Notes under the pieces: generated by a model
What the model was told of the DNA's origin: nothing
Database searches by the model: none
Seen by the model: the letters and a program-made list of their open reading frames with translations, nothing else
Program-made: the position numbers and the translations under genes
Assembly (NCBI GenBank): GCA_947483095.1
Contig: CANKLD010000025.1
Coordinates: 1-15,441, forward strand
Direction of reading: 5' to 3'
DNA length: 15,441 nt
Origin: Bacteroidota bacterium
GTDB taxonomy: Bacteria; Bacteroidota; Bacteroidia; Flavobacteriales; Flavobacteriaceae
In this document: one piece after another, positions 8,737-15,098 of the stretch
Position numbering within the stretch: the stretch's first letter is position 1
How the letters are laid out: every line of letters starts with the position of its first letter

Positions 8737-9036
8737 TTATGCTGCGTTGTTCTCGATTGGCTTGATTCTTTCAAAACTATGTTTTTTGGAATTACTTTCT
8801 TCTTCCAAATCATAATCATCTTGAAGTCCAAGCCAAAACTTTGCGCTTGTGCCTAAATACTTAGAAAATCTCAAAGCTGTATCCGCAGTAATTCTGCGAT
8901 TTCCTTTAATAATTTCACTAACTCTAGTCTGCGGAATAAAAGTTTCTTTAGACAAGCGATAAGCTGTAATTCCTAGCGCTTCAAGAAACTCTTCTTTTAA
9001 AATCTCTCCAGGATGTATGTTTTTTAAATTTTCCAT
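8737..9036 (-). CDS. higA: HigA-family antitoxin
   Basis: This is the antitoxin of a type II toxin-antitoxin pair: it binds the HigB toxin and represses the promoter of the pair. The 99-residue product starts MENLKNIHPGEILKEEFLEA, the characteristic opening of the HigA addiction-module family. An Xre-type helix-turn-helix spans about residues 22-62, with the motif IPQTRVSEIIKGNRRI and then TADTALRFSKYLGTSAKFWL. The tail after about 75 is acidic, then basic. The gene lies 11 bp downstream of the toxin gene on the same strand, the toxin-first order typical of higBA. Family call is very secure. Confidence 0.95.
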   Translation of the reverse strand: MENLKNIHPGEILKEEFLEALGITAYRLSKETFIPQTRVSEIIKGNRRITADTALRFSKYLGTSAKFWLGLQDDYDLEEESNSKKHSFERIKPIENNAA

Positions 9037-9047
9037 AACTTATAATT

Positions 9048-9329
9048 TTAATGATAATCTACAATTTGCACTTCAAATGCATTATCGTTTTCCCAATTAA
9101 AAACAATTCTCCACTGATTGTTAATTCTAATGCTATAAAGTCCAGATAAATTTCCACTTAATTTTTCTAAATGGTTTGCTGGCGGAATTCTTAGGTCAAC
9201 TACATTTTGAGAGTTATTGATCATTCTCAATTTTCGTCTTGCAACATTTTGAATTTCACTCGGTAATTTTCTCGACTGAATTCCGTTCCAGATTTTTTCT
9301 GTTTCTTTATCTCCAAAACTTTTAATCAC
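9048..9329 (-). CDS. higB: HigB-family mRNA interferase toxin (RelE/ParE fold)
   Basis: HigB toxins cut mRNA on the ribosome. The 93-residue product opens MIKSFGDKETEKIW and ends EVQIVDYH, as the family does. The start codon is GTG (9329-9327). An in-frame TAA lies two codons upstream and there is no better start, so GTG is forced. By my recollection of Proteus vulgaris HigB (important residues His54, Lys57, Arg73 and Asp90-Tyr91-His92), Arg74 and Asp91-Tyr92-His93 are kept here. A gapless alignment puts Glu55 and Ser58 at the His and Lys positions; His53 and Lys56 lie next to them. Activity is therefore likely but not certain. The gene precedes higA with an 11-bp gap and has a promoter match just upstream. 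Confidence 0.93.
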   Translation of the reverse strand: MIKSFGDKETEKIWNGIQSRKLPSEIQNVARRKLRMINNSQNVVDLRIPPANHLEKLSGNLSGLYSIRINNQWRIVFNWENDNAFEVQIVDYH

Positions 9330-9332
9330 GGC

Positions 9333-9425
9333 TTAAATTTTATATACTAACGCCAAAGGTAAGTAATTGTTTTCTTCCGTGCAATACAATGCGGCATAAT
9401 GTTTCGCGGCTTTACGCAGTTGCAT
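9333..9425 (-). other. 30-codon ORF ending just before higB; probably not coding
   Basis: An ATG at 9425-9423 opens 30 codons (MQLRKAAKHYAALYCTEENN and ten more) ending in TAA. That stop is in frame with higB and separated from its GTG by one codon. It could couple translation to the toxin. However, it covers the predicted higBA promoter, so a transcript from that promoter would not contain it. I do not recognise the peptide; it may be a relic or part of a dispersed repeat. Confidence 0.2.
9354..9384 (-). promoter_or_regulatory. Bacteroidota-type promoter for higBA
   Basis: On the minus strand, TTG (9384-9382), a 20-bp spacer and TACCTTTG (9361-9354) match the consensus. The start of transcription would be near 9347, leaving a leader of about 18 nt before the GTG of higB. 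HigA normally represses its own promoter, but I could not pick out an operator palindrome. Confidence 0.65.
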
Positions 9426-9485
9426 CCAATTCAACGACTAATTCTTTGAAGTCAGGATTATTTTATTATTGAATCTAAAATCCAT
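9412..9485 (-). pseudogene. Possible relic of a GNAT acetyltransferase N-terminus
   Basis: On the minus strand one frame reads NNPDFKELVVELDATA and then a stop (9462-9412). It resembles, from memory, the start of some Bacteroidota GNAT proteins (a pattern like NPDFxxLVxxLDAxL). An ATG at 9485 opens MDFRFNNK in a different frame just upstream, so the two pieces would need a frameshift to join. The fragment is very short, so this is a weak call. Confidence 0.2.
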
Positions 9486-9503
9486 ACTATTTTACAAATA
9501 ATT

Positions 9504-9514
9504 TCGTGTTAGAA
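9504..9514 (+). repeat. 11-bp direct repeat, right copy flanking higBA
   Basis: TCGTGTTAGAA is identical to 8643-8653 and in the same orientation, 861 bp away. Together the copies bracket the higBA pair and the relics beside it. Confidence 0.4.
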
Positions 9515-9570
9515 AGGAAACATTTCTCTATTTATAAAACGCTAAGGATTCACGAGTTAGCTGATATTAT

Positions 9571-9629
9571 TTGTCATTCCGACAAAGGAGGAATCACATA
9601 ATGTGTTTTCTCGTTCCTAGAAATGACAA
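9571..9629. repeat. 59-bp imperfect palindrome (REP- or MITE-like)
   Basis: The element is symmetric about base 9600. Its outer ends are TTGTCATT (9571-9578) and AATGACAA (9622-9629), its centre is the palindrome CACATAATGTG (9595-9605), and most inner positions also pair. The left arm (GTCATTCC then GGAGGAATCACAT) has the look of short dispersed hairpin repeats I associate with Bacteroidota and other genomes. Copy number elsewhere cannot be seen from here. Confidence 0.6.
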
Positions 9630-9674
9630 TTCGTTGCTTTAAAAATCCTATCTTTATCAAACCAAAAAAAAATT

Positions 9675-11087
9675 ATGCAAGAGAACAACCCCGAAGATTT
9701 CAAAAGAGAATTAGGATTATTAGATGGAACAATGCTTGTTGTGGGTTCCATGATAGGTTCAGGAATATTTATTGTGAGTTCCGATATGGTTCGTCAAGTA
9801 GGTTCTGCGGGATGGCTAATTGCCATATGGGGACTTACCGCCTTACTCACAATTGTGGCAGCGGTGAGTTATGGCGAATTGAGTGCCATGTTTCCTAAAG
9901 CAGGTGGTCAGTATGTTTACTTGAAAGAAGCTTATGGAAAATTAATAGGGTTTTTATACGGGTGGAGCTTTTTTGCGGTAATTCAAACGGGAACTATCGC
10001 AGCTGTTGGCGTGGCATTTTCAAAATTTGCTGCCTATTTGTATCCGCCCCTAAGTGAAAAAAATATCATTTTTGAAGTGGGGAATTTTCAACTCCATGCA
10101 GCTCAAATAGTCTCTATAATCACGATTGTTTTATTGACGTATATTAACAGTCGAGGAGTGAAAAATAGTAAAATTTTACAAACGATTTTAACAATAATCA
10201 AAATTGCTTCCCTTTTAGGTTTGATATTTTTTGGATTTGCTTTAGGCGCAAAAACTGAAATTTGGAATGCCAATTGGGCAGATGCTTGGGCAGTAAAATC
10301 ATATGCTGTAGCGACCAACTCTTGGTTGCCAATAGGTGGAATGGCATTAATTGCAGCAGTCTCTGCAGCTTTGGTAGGTTCTGTTTTTTCTAGCGATGCA
10401 TGGAATGGCGTTACATTTATAGCTGGAGAAATTAAAAACCCTAAGAGAAATGTAGGATTGAGTTTGTTTTTAGGAACGCTAATAGTTAGTGTTATTTATA
10501 TATTGGCCAACTTAATGTATCTGGCAGTAGTTCCACTTCAAGGAATTGCAACCGCAGAATCGGATAGAGTTGCCGTAGTGGCTTCGCAAAATATTTTTGG
10601 AGCTTCCGGAACGGTAATCATAGCATTAATGATAATGATTTCTACATTTGCTTGTAATAACGGGTTGATAATGGCGGGAGCAAGAGTTTATTATACCATG
10701 GCAAAAGACGGTTTGTTCTTCAAAAAAGCCGCAATATTAAACGAGTCAAGTGTGCCTTCTTGGTCTTTATGGGCGCAATGTTTTTGGGCTTCTGCATTGT
10801 GTTTAACAGGAAAATACGGTGATCTTTTAGATTTTGTAGTAATCATCGTTCTTATATTTTATATCCTAACTATCTACGGTATTTTTATTCTTCGTAAGAA
10901 AATGCCAGATGCTGAAAGACCTTATAAAGCTTTTGGTTATCCATTTTTACCTTTCTTATACATAATAATTGCAACCGCAATTTGTATTGCTTTATTAGTT
11001 ACCAAAACGAGTACTTGCGGTTGGGGCGTTTTGATTATGCTAATTGGAATCCCAATCTATTATCTTATGAATAAGGAAAAAGTTTAA
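9675..11087 (+). CDS. APC-family amino-acid permease
   Basis: This is an inner-membrane secondary transporter of the amino acid-polyamine-organocation superfamily, probably an amino-acid antiporter or proton symporter of the SteT/LAT-like branch. The 470 residues are almost entirely hydrophobic, with about 12 membrane segments; examples are residues 16-37, 46-67, 91-121, 143-157, 166-190, 217-236, 262-286, 312-338, 386-405 and 424-443. Family motifs are the unwound TM1 sequence GSMIGSGIF (24-32), GELSAMFPKAGGQYVYL (67-83), the loop GEIKNPKRNV (251-260) and ARVYYTMAKDGLFF (336-349). The start is ATG after an A-rich stretch. The substrate cannot be read from sequence. It stands alone, with the palindromic repeat 45 bp upstream and a terminator downstream. 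Confidence 0.93.
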   Translation: MQENNPEDFKRELGLLDGTMLVVGSMIGSGIFIVSSDMVRQVGSAGWLIAIWGLTALLTIVAAVSYGELSAMFPKAGGQYVYLKEAYGKLIGFLYGWSFFAVIQTGTIAAVGVAFSKFAAYLYPPLSEKNIIFEVGNFQLHAAQIVSIITIVLLTYINSRGVKNSKILQTILTIIKIASLLGLIFFGFALGAKTEIWNANWADAWAVKSYAVATNSWLPIGGMALIAAVSAALVGSVFSSDAWNGVTFIAGEIKNPKRNVGLSLFLGTLIVSVIYILANLMYLAVVPLQGIATAESDRVAVVASQNIFGASGTVIIALMIMISTFACNNGLIMAGARVYYTMAKDGLFFKKAAILNESSVPSWSLWAQCFWASALCLTGKYGDLLDFVVIIVLIFYILTIYGIFILRKKMPDAERPYKAFGYPFLPFLYIIIATAICIALLVTKTSTCGWGVLIMLIGIPIYYLMNKEKV

Positions 11088-11106
11088 AGAGTTAGATTAT
11101 AGTTAT

Positions 11107-11138
11107 AAAAAAAGCCGATTAATTAAAATCGGCTTTTT
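11107..11138. terminator. Bidirectional terminator between the permease and degP
   Basis: GCCGATT (11114-11120) pairs with AATCGGC (11127-11133) around a 6-nt loop. A runs on the left (from 11107) and T runs on the right (to 11138) extend the stem. It lies between two convergent genes, 19 bp past the permease stop and 23 bp past the degP stop, and gives a T run on either strand. Confidence 0.9.
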
Positions 11139-11161
11139 AATAACTAAAGTAAGATGGTATT

Positions 11162-12562
11162 CTATAAAATTAAGCGGACCACTTGTCCGTTTGCGGTTAT
11201 CATTTCAATTTGAACAGCTTGGTTTTCATCTAAGTTGGAAAGTGCTTTTGAAACGGTTTCTACATCAATCGCTTTACTATTTCCAATACTTAATATGATT
11301 CCTCCTTTAAGGTCATTTGCATAAGCACTCAATTTATCGTTATTTATTTCTTTGATTTTAACGCCATAGCTAATTCTGAATTTTTTCTTGTCAGAAGAAC
11401 TAATATTTTCTAAATCCAACCCTTTAAATTGAGTGTTTATAACATCGCTTTTAGTTAAAGTAACCGGAATTATCATTGTTTTATTATTTCTAATAATGGC
11501 AACCTGTACCTGATCATTTGGTCTTTTTGTACTTATATAGCCGTTTAATTCAGCATATGTAGTTACATTTTGACTATCAATTTTTATAATTATATCTCCT
11601 TTGGTTAAACCTGATTTTTCAGCTCCAGTATTTTTATTTACTCTTTTGATATAAAACCCTTCGGTTTCTTTAATGCCTAATTCTTTTGAAGTGGCACTAT
11701 TTAATTCGCCGCCTTCTACGCCAAGAATTCCTCGTTGTACGTTACCAAATTCCATAATATCTTCAATTATTTTACGGGTAATATTTGAAGGAATTGCAAA
11801 TGAATAGCCAACATAAGATCCAGTTTGCGATGAAATCATGGTATTTATTCCAATCAATTCGCCACGAGTATTTACTAATGCGCCTCCGCTATTTCCTGGA
11901 TTCACAGCGGCATCTGTTTGGATAAAGGATTGGATTCCTGAAGTGTCTAAATTTCTAGCTTTTGCAGAAACTATACCCGCAGTAACTGTAGAAGTTAGGT
12001 TGTATGGATTTCCAACGGCCAATACCCATTCGCCCACTTTCACTAAATCGGAATCTGCAAAAGTAGAATAAGTAAGTTTTTCTTTGGCATCTATTTTCAA
12101 TAAGGCAATATCCATTTTTGTATCGGTTCCAACCAATTTTGCCTTGTATGATTTTTTATTATTTAAAGTAATTTCAATTTCTGAAGCATCTTTAACCACG
12201 TGGTTGTTGGTAACAATATAACCATCTTCAGAGATAATTACCCCAGAACCAGTTCCAATTTGTTCTTGTTGCTGAGCACCTTTATACCCGTAAAAAAACT
12301 CCATTATAGGATTTGAAACCGAAGTATAAGACACATTTTTTACGTGAACTACTGAATGAACGGATTTATCTGCTGCTTCTGTAAAATCAATAGCTTCGGA
12401 AGATAAACCAACTGTTTTTCCGTAATTGTTAGGAGCAAGAGTAACCACTGAATTTCTATTTTTTGAAAAATAGCCGTTACTATCAAATAATAATTTGTAG
12501 GCTGCAAGTGTAGTTGCGCCGCTTAAGAGTGATACCAAGAATAGATTTTTGAAATTTTTCAT
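11162..12562 (-). CDS. degP: Do-family (DegP/HtrA) serine endoprotease
   Basis: DegP/HtrA proteases degrade or refold damaged proteins in the periplasm. The 466-residue product has an N-terminal hydrophobic segment (about residues 7-25) that is a signal peptide or anchor. A trypsin-like domain (about 60-270) follows, then two PDZ domains (about 278-370 and 385-466). The catalytic triad is visible: His121 in VTNNHVV, Asp151 in TKMDIALLKI and Ser225 in NPGNSGGA. The number of PDZ domains fits DegP/DegQ, and the sequence does not separate those two. The gene is divergent from dapF across 124 bp containing phased GTTTAAC-type repeats. I found no TAnnTTTG element for it, so it may rely on another sigma factor. 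Confidence 0.95.
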   Translation of the reverse strand: MKNFKNLFLVSLLSGATTLAAYKLLFDSNGYFSKNRNSVVTLAPNNYGKTVGLSSEAIDFTEAADKSVHSVVHVKNVSYTSVSNPIMEFFYGYKGAQQQEQIGTGSGVIISEDGYIVTNNHVVKDASEIEITLNNKKSYKAKLVGTDTKMDIALLKIDAKEKLTYSTFADSDLVKVGEWVLAVGNPYNLTSTVTAGIVSAKARNLDTSGIQSFIQTDAAVNPGNSGGALVNTRGELIGINTMISSQTGSYVGYSFAIPSNITRKIIEDIMEFGNVQRGILGVEGGELNSATSKELGIKETEGFYIKRVNKNTGAEKSGLTKGDIIIKIDSQNVTTYAELNGYISTKRPNDQVQVAIIRNNKTMIIPVTLTKSDVINTQFKGLDLENISSSDKKKFRISYGVKIKEINNDKLSAYANDLKGGIILSIGNSKAIDVETVSKALSNLDENQAVQIEMITANGQVVRLIL

Positions 12563-12596
12563 ACTAATTAAATTTATTTACAGTAAAAATAAAAAA

Positions 12597-12644
12597 GTTA
12601 AATAGCAAAAAAAAAAGTTTAACGCTCGTTTAACAATGATTAAC
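12597..12644. repeat. Helically phased GTTTAAC-type repeats between degP and dapF
   Basis: GTTTAAC occurs at 12617-12623 and 12628-12634, with the near copy GATTAAC at 12638-12644. The spacings are 11 and 10 bp, about one helical turn each. A related inverted form, GTTAAAT, is at 12597-12603. The array lies upstream of both divergent genes and just beyond the dapF -7 box, so it could bind a regulator of either. AT richness makes chance a real alternative. Confidence 0.4.
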
Positions 12645-12661
12645 TTTTCATTAATAGTTTG

Positions 12662-12669
12662 TACTTTTG
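12662..12669 (+). promoter_or_regulatory. Candidate -7 element for the dapF operon
   Basis: TACTTTTG matches TAnnTTTG 17 bp upstream of the dapF ATG. At the -33 position there is TTA (12640-12642, 19-bp spacer) instead of TTG. The leader would be only about 10 nt. Confidence 0.55.
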
Positions 12670-12686
12670 TAATAACTAAATAGTAT

Positions 12687-13469
12687 ATGGAAATAATTTT
12701 TGATAAATACGAAGGAACTGGTAATGATTTTGTAATGATTGACAATCGCAATGATTTCTTTGCTAAGGACGATACAAAACGGATTGCATATTTGTGCGAT
12801 AGAAAATTTGGTATTGGCGCTGATGGATTGATTTTATTAGAAAATGATTCGAATTCTGATTTTAAAATGGTCTATTATAATTCTGATGGAAATCAAAGTA
12901 CTATGTGTGGAAATGGTGGAAGATGTTTGGTAGCATTCGCAAAAAAACTTAATATTATCCAATCTTCAGCTTCTTTTATGGCTATTGACGGCTTGCATCA
13001 TGCTACTATTTCCGATGATAATATCGTTTCTTTACAAATGAAAGACGTCGATTTTATAAAAAGGGAGCCAAATTATACTTATTTAGATACGGGTTCGCCA
13101 CATCACATTGAAATGGTACCTACGCTTTCTAATTTGGATGTAAAATCTCAAGGGGCAGCAATAAGATACGGTGATCTTTATGGTTCGGCTGGGGCCAATG
13201 TTAATTTTGTTGAACAAATAAACGAAGCCACTTTTTCTATTCGAACTTATGAAAGGGGAGTTGAAGACGAAACGTTATCTTGCGGAACTGGAGCTACAGC
13301 TGTAGCAATTGCTATGAATTATTCAGGAAAAACAAATTCAAATTCAATTAATATAAATGTTCAGGGTGGAAAATTAACAGTTTCATTCGATAAAATGGAT
13401 TCGTATTATTCCAATGTATTTTTAAAAGGGCCTGCAACTTTTGTATTCCAAGGAAAAATTAATATTTAA
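12687..13469 (+). CDS. dapF: Diaminopimelate epimerase
   Basis: DapF converts LL-diaminopimelate to the meso form, the direct precursor of lysine and of the peptidoglycan cross-linking residue, in the cytoplasm. The 260-residue product opens with the family start YEGTGNDFVMIDN (8-20). Both catalytic cysteines are visible: Cys74 in STMCGNGGRC and Cys199 in LSCGTGATA, acting as the base-acid pair without a cofactor. The two halves form the usual pseudo-symmetric fold. The gene begins an operon-like set: a GNAT gene follows after 9 bp and mltG after that. With MltG it gives the set a cell-wall theme. Confidence 0.97.
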   Translation: MEIIFDKYEGTGNDFVMIDNRNDFFAKDDTKRIAYLCDRKFGIGADGLILLENDSNSDFKMVYYNSDGNQSTMCGNGGRCLVAFAKKLNIIQSSASFMAIDGLHHATISDDNIVSLQMKDVDFIKREPNYTYLDTGSPHHIEMVPTLSNLDVKSQGAAIRYGDLYGSAGANVNFVEQINEATFSIRTYERGVEDETLSCGTGATAVAIAMNYSGKTNSNSININVQGGKLTVSFDKMDSYYSNVFLKGPATFVFQGKINI

Positions 13470-13478
13470 TATAAAAAT

Positions 13479-14012
13479 TTGATCACTTTAAAGGGAAAAA
13501 CTATTTATTTACGCGCATTAGAACCTAATGATTTAGAGTTTGTTTATGCAGTTGAAAATGACGAATTGGTTTGGGAAGTGAGCCATACTCAAACTCCCTA
13601 TAGCCGTTTTTTAATTCGTCAATACCTTGAAAATGCCAATCAGGATATTTATGAAGCAAAGCAATTGCGACTTGCTATATGTAATTTTGGCGATGATAAT
13701 GCAATTGGATTAATTGATATTTTTGATTTTGACCCTAAAAATAATCGTGCTGGAATAGGAATTCTTATTAAAGATATTGAAAATAGAAGTCATGGTGTAG
13801 GTACCGAAGCCCTGGATTTATTGATAAAATACACCTTTAAAAATTTGAACTTGCATCAATTGTATGCAAATATCGACACAGAAAACGAGGCTAGTATCAG
13901 ACTTTTTACTAAATTTGGTTTTGTAAATATTGGAATAAAAAAAGAATGGAATTTAGTAAATGGAAAATATAAAGACGAATCCCTCTACCAATTAATAAAT
14001 AATCAATTTTAA
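13479..14012 (+). CDS. GNAT-family N-acetyltransferase (RimJ/RimL/SpeG-like)
   Basis: This is a predicted acetyl-CoA-dependent N-acetyltransferase in the cytoplasm. The 177-residue product begins MITLKGKTIYLRALEPNDLE, typical of the RimJ/RimL group. The acetyl-CoA pyrophosphate-binding pattern RxxGxG is at residues 103-108 (RSHGVG), and the conserved closing helix region reads NEASIRLFTKFGFVNIG (136-152). The start codon is TTG: no ATG or GTG lies between the dapF stop and the conserved N-terminus, and the frame fits the family start exactly. The gap to dapF is 9 bp and to mltG 10 bp, so co-transcription is very likely. The substrate is unknown; polyamines or protein N-termini are possibilities for this branch. 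Confidence 0.9.
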   Translation: MITLKGKTIYLRALEPNDLEFVYAVENDELVWEVSHTQTPYSRFLIRQYLENANQDIYEAKQLRLAICNFGDDNAIGLIDIFDFDPKNNRAGIGILIKDIENRSHGVGTEALDLLIKYTFKNLNLHQLYANIDTENEASIRLFTKFGFVNIGIKKEWNLVNGKYKDESLYQLINNQF

Positions 14013-14022
14013 AATATATATT

Positions 14023-15072
14023 TTGAGCATTAAAAAAATAATCACATTAGTTTCAGTTGTTTTGATCGCCGCATTATTAATTTACGGAATTAAATTGTAT
14101 AGCGATATATTCTCAAAAAACACTAAATTCACTGAAAATGAACTTTACGTTCTTATTCCTACCGATGCAAATTACCTTGAAGTTAAGAAAATTATTGCTC
14201 CATATATAGATAATATGGATAAGTTTGAAATGGTTGCGTCCAAAAGATCCTATATTCAAAATGTAAAATCAGGTCGTTTCTTATTCAAAAAGGGAATGAA
14301 CAATTTCGAATTAATTACGGCGTTACGTAATAATATTCCTGTAAAACTAGCTTTTAATAATCAAGAACGTATTGAAAATGTGGTTGGAAGAGTAAGCTCT
14401 CAAATCGAAGCTGACAGTGTTTCATTGATAAATATTTTTAAAGATTCTACCTTCTTAAAAGAAAATGGATTTACAGAAGAAAATGTTTTAAGCATTTGTA
14501 TTCCTAATACGTATGAGTTTTATTGGAATACCAAAGCGGATAAGTTTTGTGATAAAATGGTTAAAGAATACCACAAATTTTGGAATAGCGAGAGAACTTC
14601 TCAAGCTAAAAAATTGGGATTAACTCCAATTCAAGTTATGACCTTAGCATCAATTGTTCATAAAGAAACCGTTAAAAAAGACGAACGACCAAGAGTTGCA
14701 GGAGTATATTTGAACAGATTAAGGCTTGGAATCATGCTTCAAGCGGATCCAACCGTAATATATGCTAAGAAAAAGAAATTAGGAGATTTTGACATGGTTA
14801 TTAAAAGAGTTTTCTCAAATGATTTAAAAATTGATTCTCCATACAACACTTATTTTTATGGAGGATTGCCCCCAGGGCCAATTGCAATGCCTGATATTAC
14901 TGCAATTGAAGCGGTTTTAAATCCTGAAAAACACAATTACATTTATTTCTGTGCAAGTGTAACCCGATTTGGCTATCATGAATTTGCTGTCAATGTAAGC
15001 GATCACGAAGTAAATAGAAAAAATTATATTGCATGGTTGAAAAAACAAATCCAACTTAGTAAATCTAAATAG
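14023..15072 (+). CDS. mltG: Endolytic murein transglycosylase MltG (YceG family)
   Basis: MltG cuts nascent glycan strands in peptidoglycan at the inner membrane and is thought to set glycan length. The 349-residue product (E. coli MltG is 340) has one N-terminal membrane segment (about residues 5-22), then a LysM-like part (about 40-105) and the YceG catalytic domain (about 110-345). The signature is LASIVHKET (208-216), where Glu215 is the likely catalytic residue; RPRVAGVYLNRLRLGI (222-237), LQADPTVIYA (239-248) and YNTYFYGGLPPGPIAMP (274-290) follow. The start codon is TTG, the second TTG in a row in this operon; the first in-frame ATG is too far inside the protein. It ends the dapF-GNAT-mltG set. 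Confidence 0.95.
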   Translation: MSIKKIITLVSVVLIAALLIYGIKLYSDIFSKNTKFTENELYVLIPTDANYLEVKKIIAPYIDNMDKFEMVASKRSYIQNVKSGRFLFKKGMNNFELITALRNNIPVKLAFNNQERIENVVGRVSSQIEADSVSLINIFKDSTFLKENGFTEENVLSICIPNTYEFYWNTKADKFCDKMVKEYHKFWNSERTSQAKKLGLTPIQVMTLASIVHKETVKKDERPRVAGVYLNRLRLGIMLQADPTVIYAKKKKLGDFDMVIKRVFSNDLKIDSPYNTYFYGGLPPGPIAMPDITAIEAVLNPEKHNYIYFCASVTRFGYHEFAVNVSDHEVNRKNYIAWLKKQIQLSKSK

Positions 15073-15074
15073 TT

Positions 15075-15098
15075 ATGTAATTCTGAAATTACATTTTA
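15075..15098. terminator. Weak AT-rich hairpin between convergent genes
   Basis: ATGTAATT (15075-15082) pairs with AATTACAT (15087-15094) around CTGA, followed by four Ts. It sits directly after the mltG stop and overlaps the stop codon of the minus-strand gene. The stem is weak because it is nearly all A-T pairs. Confidence 0.4.

Larger units (their letters stand above)
9330..9674. other. 345-bp intergenic region between higB and the permease gene
   Basis: No full-length gene is supported here. From left to right it holds the higBA promoter match, a 30-codon minus-strand ORF that overlaps it, protein-like relics near 9412-9485, one copy of an 11-bp direct repeat, and a 59-bp imperfect palindrome. 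Only the last 45 bp remain as upstream region for the permease. I found only TATCTTTA at 9649-9656, a poor -7 match with no TTG at the right spacing. Confidence 0.6.

Noticed and set aside
8567..9674. Larger mobile island or defence system around higBA
   Set aside because: There is no integrase, transposase, tRNA attachment site or further accessory gene. Only the toxin-antitoxin pair and short repeats are present.
9623..9898. A 91-codon plus-strand frame that starts in the palindrome and runs into the permease
   Set aside because: It is a shifted frame of the permease start region. Its product is rich in Arg and Cys and resembles no family, while the permease frame has clear APC motifs.
13471..13481. 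Possible TAnnTTTG promoter overlapping the GNAT start, and a similar one at the mltG start
   Set aside because: The TTTG is part of each TTG start region, but the TA lies at the wrong distance in both, so neither matches the consensus.
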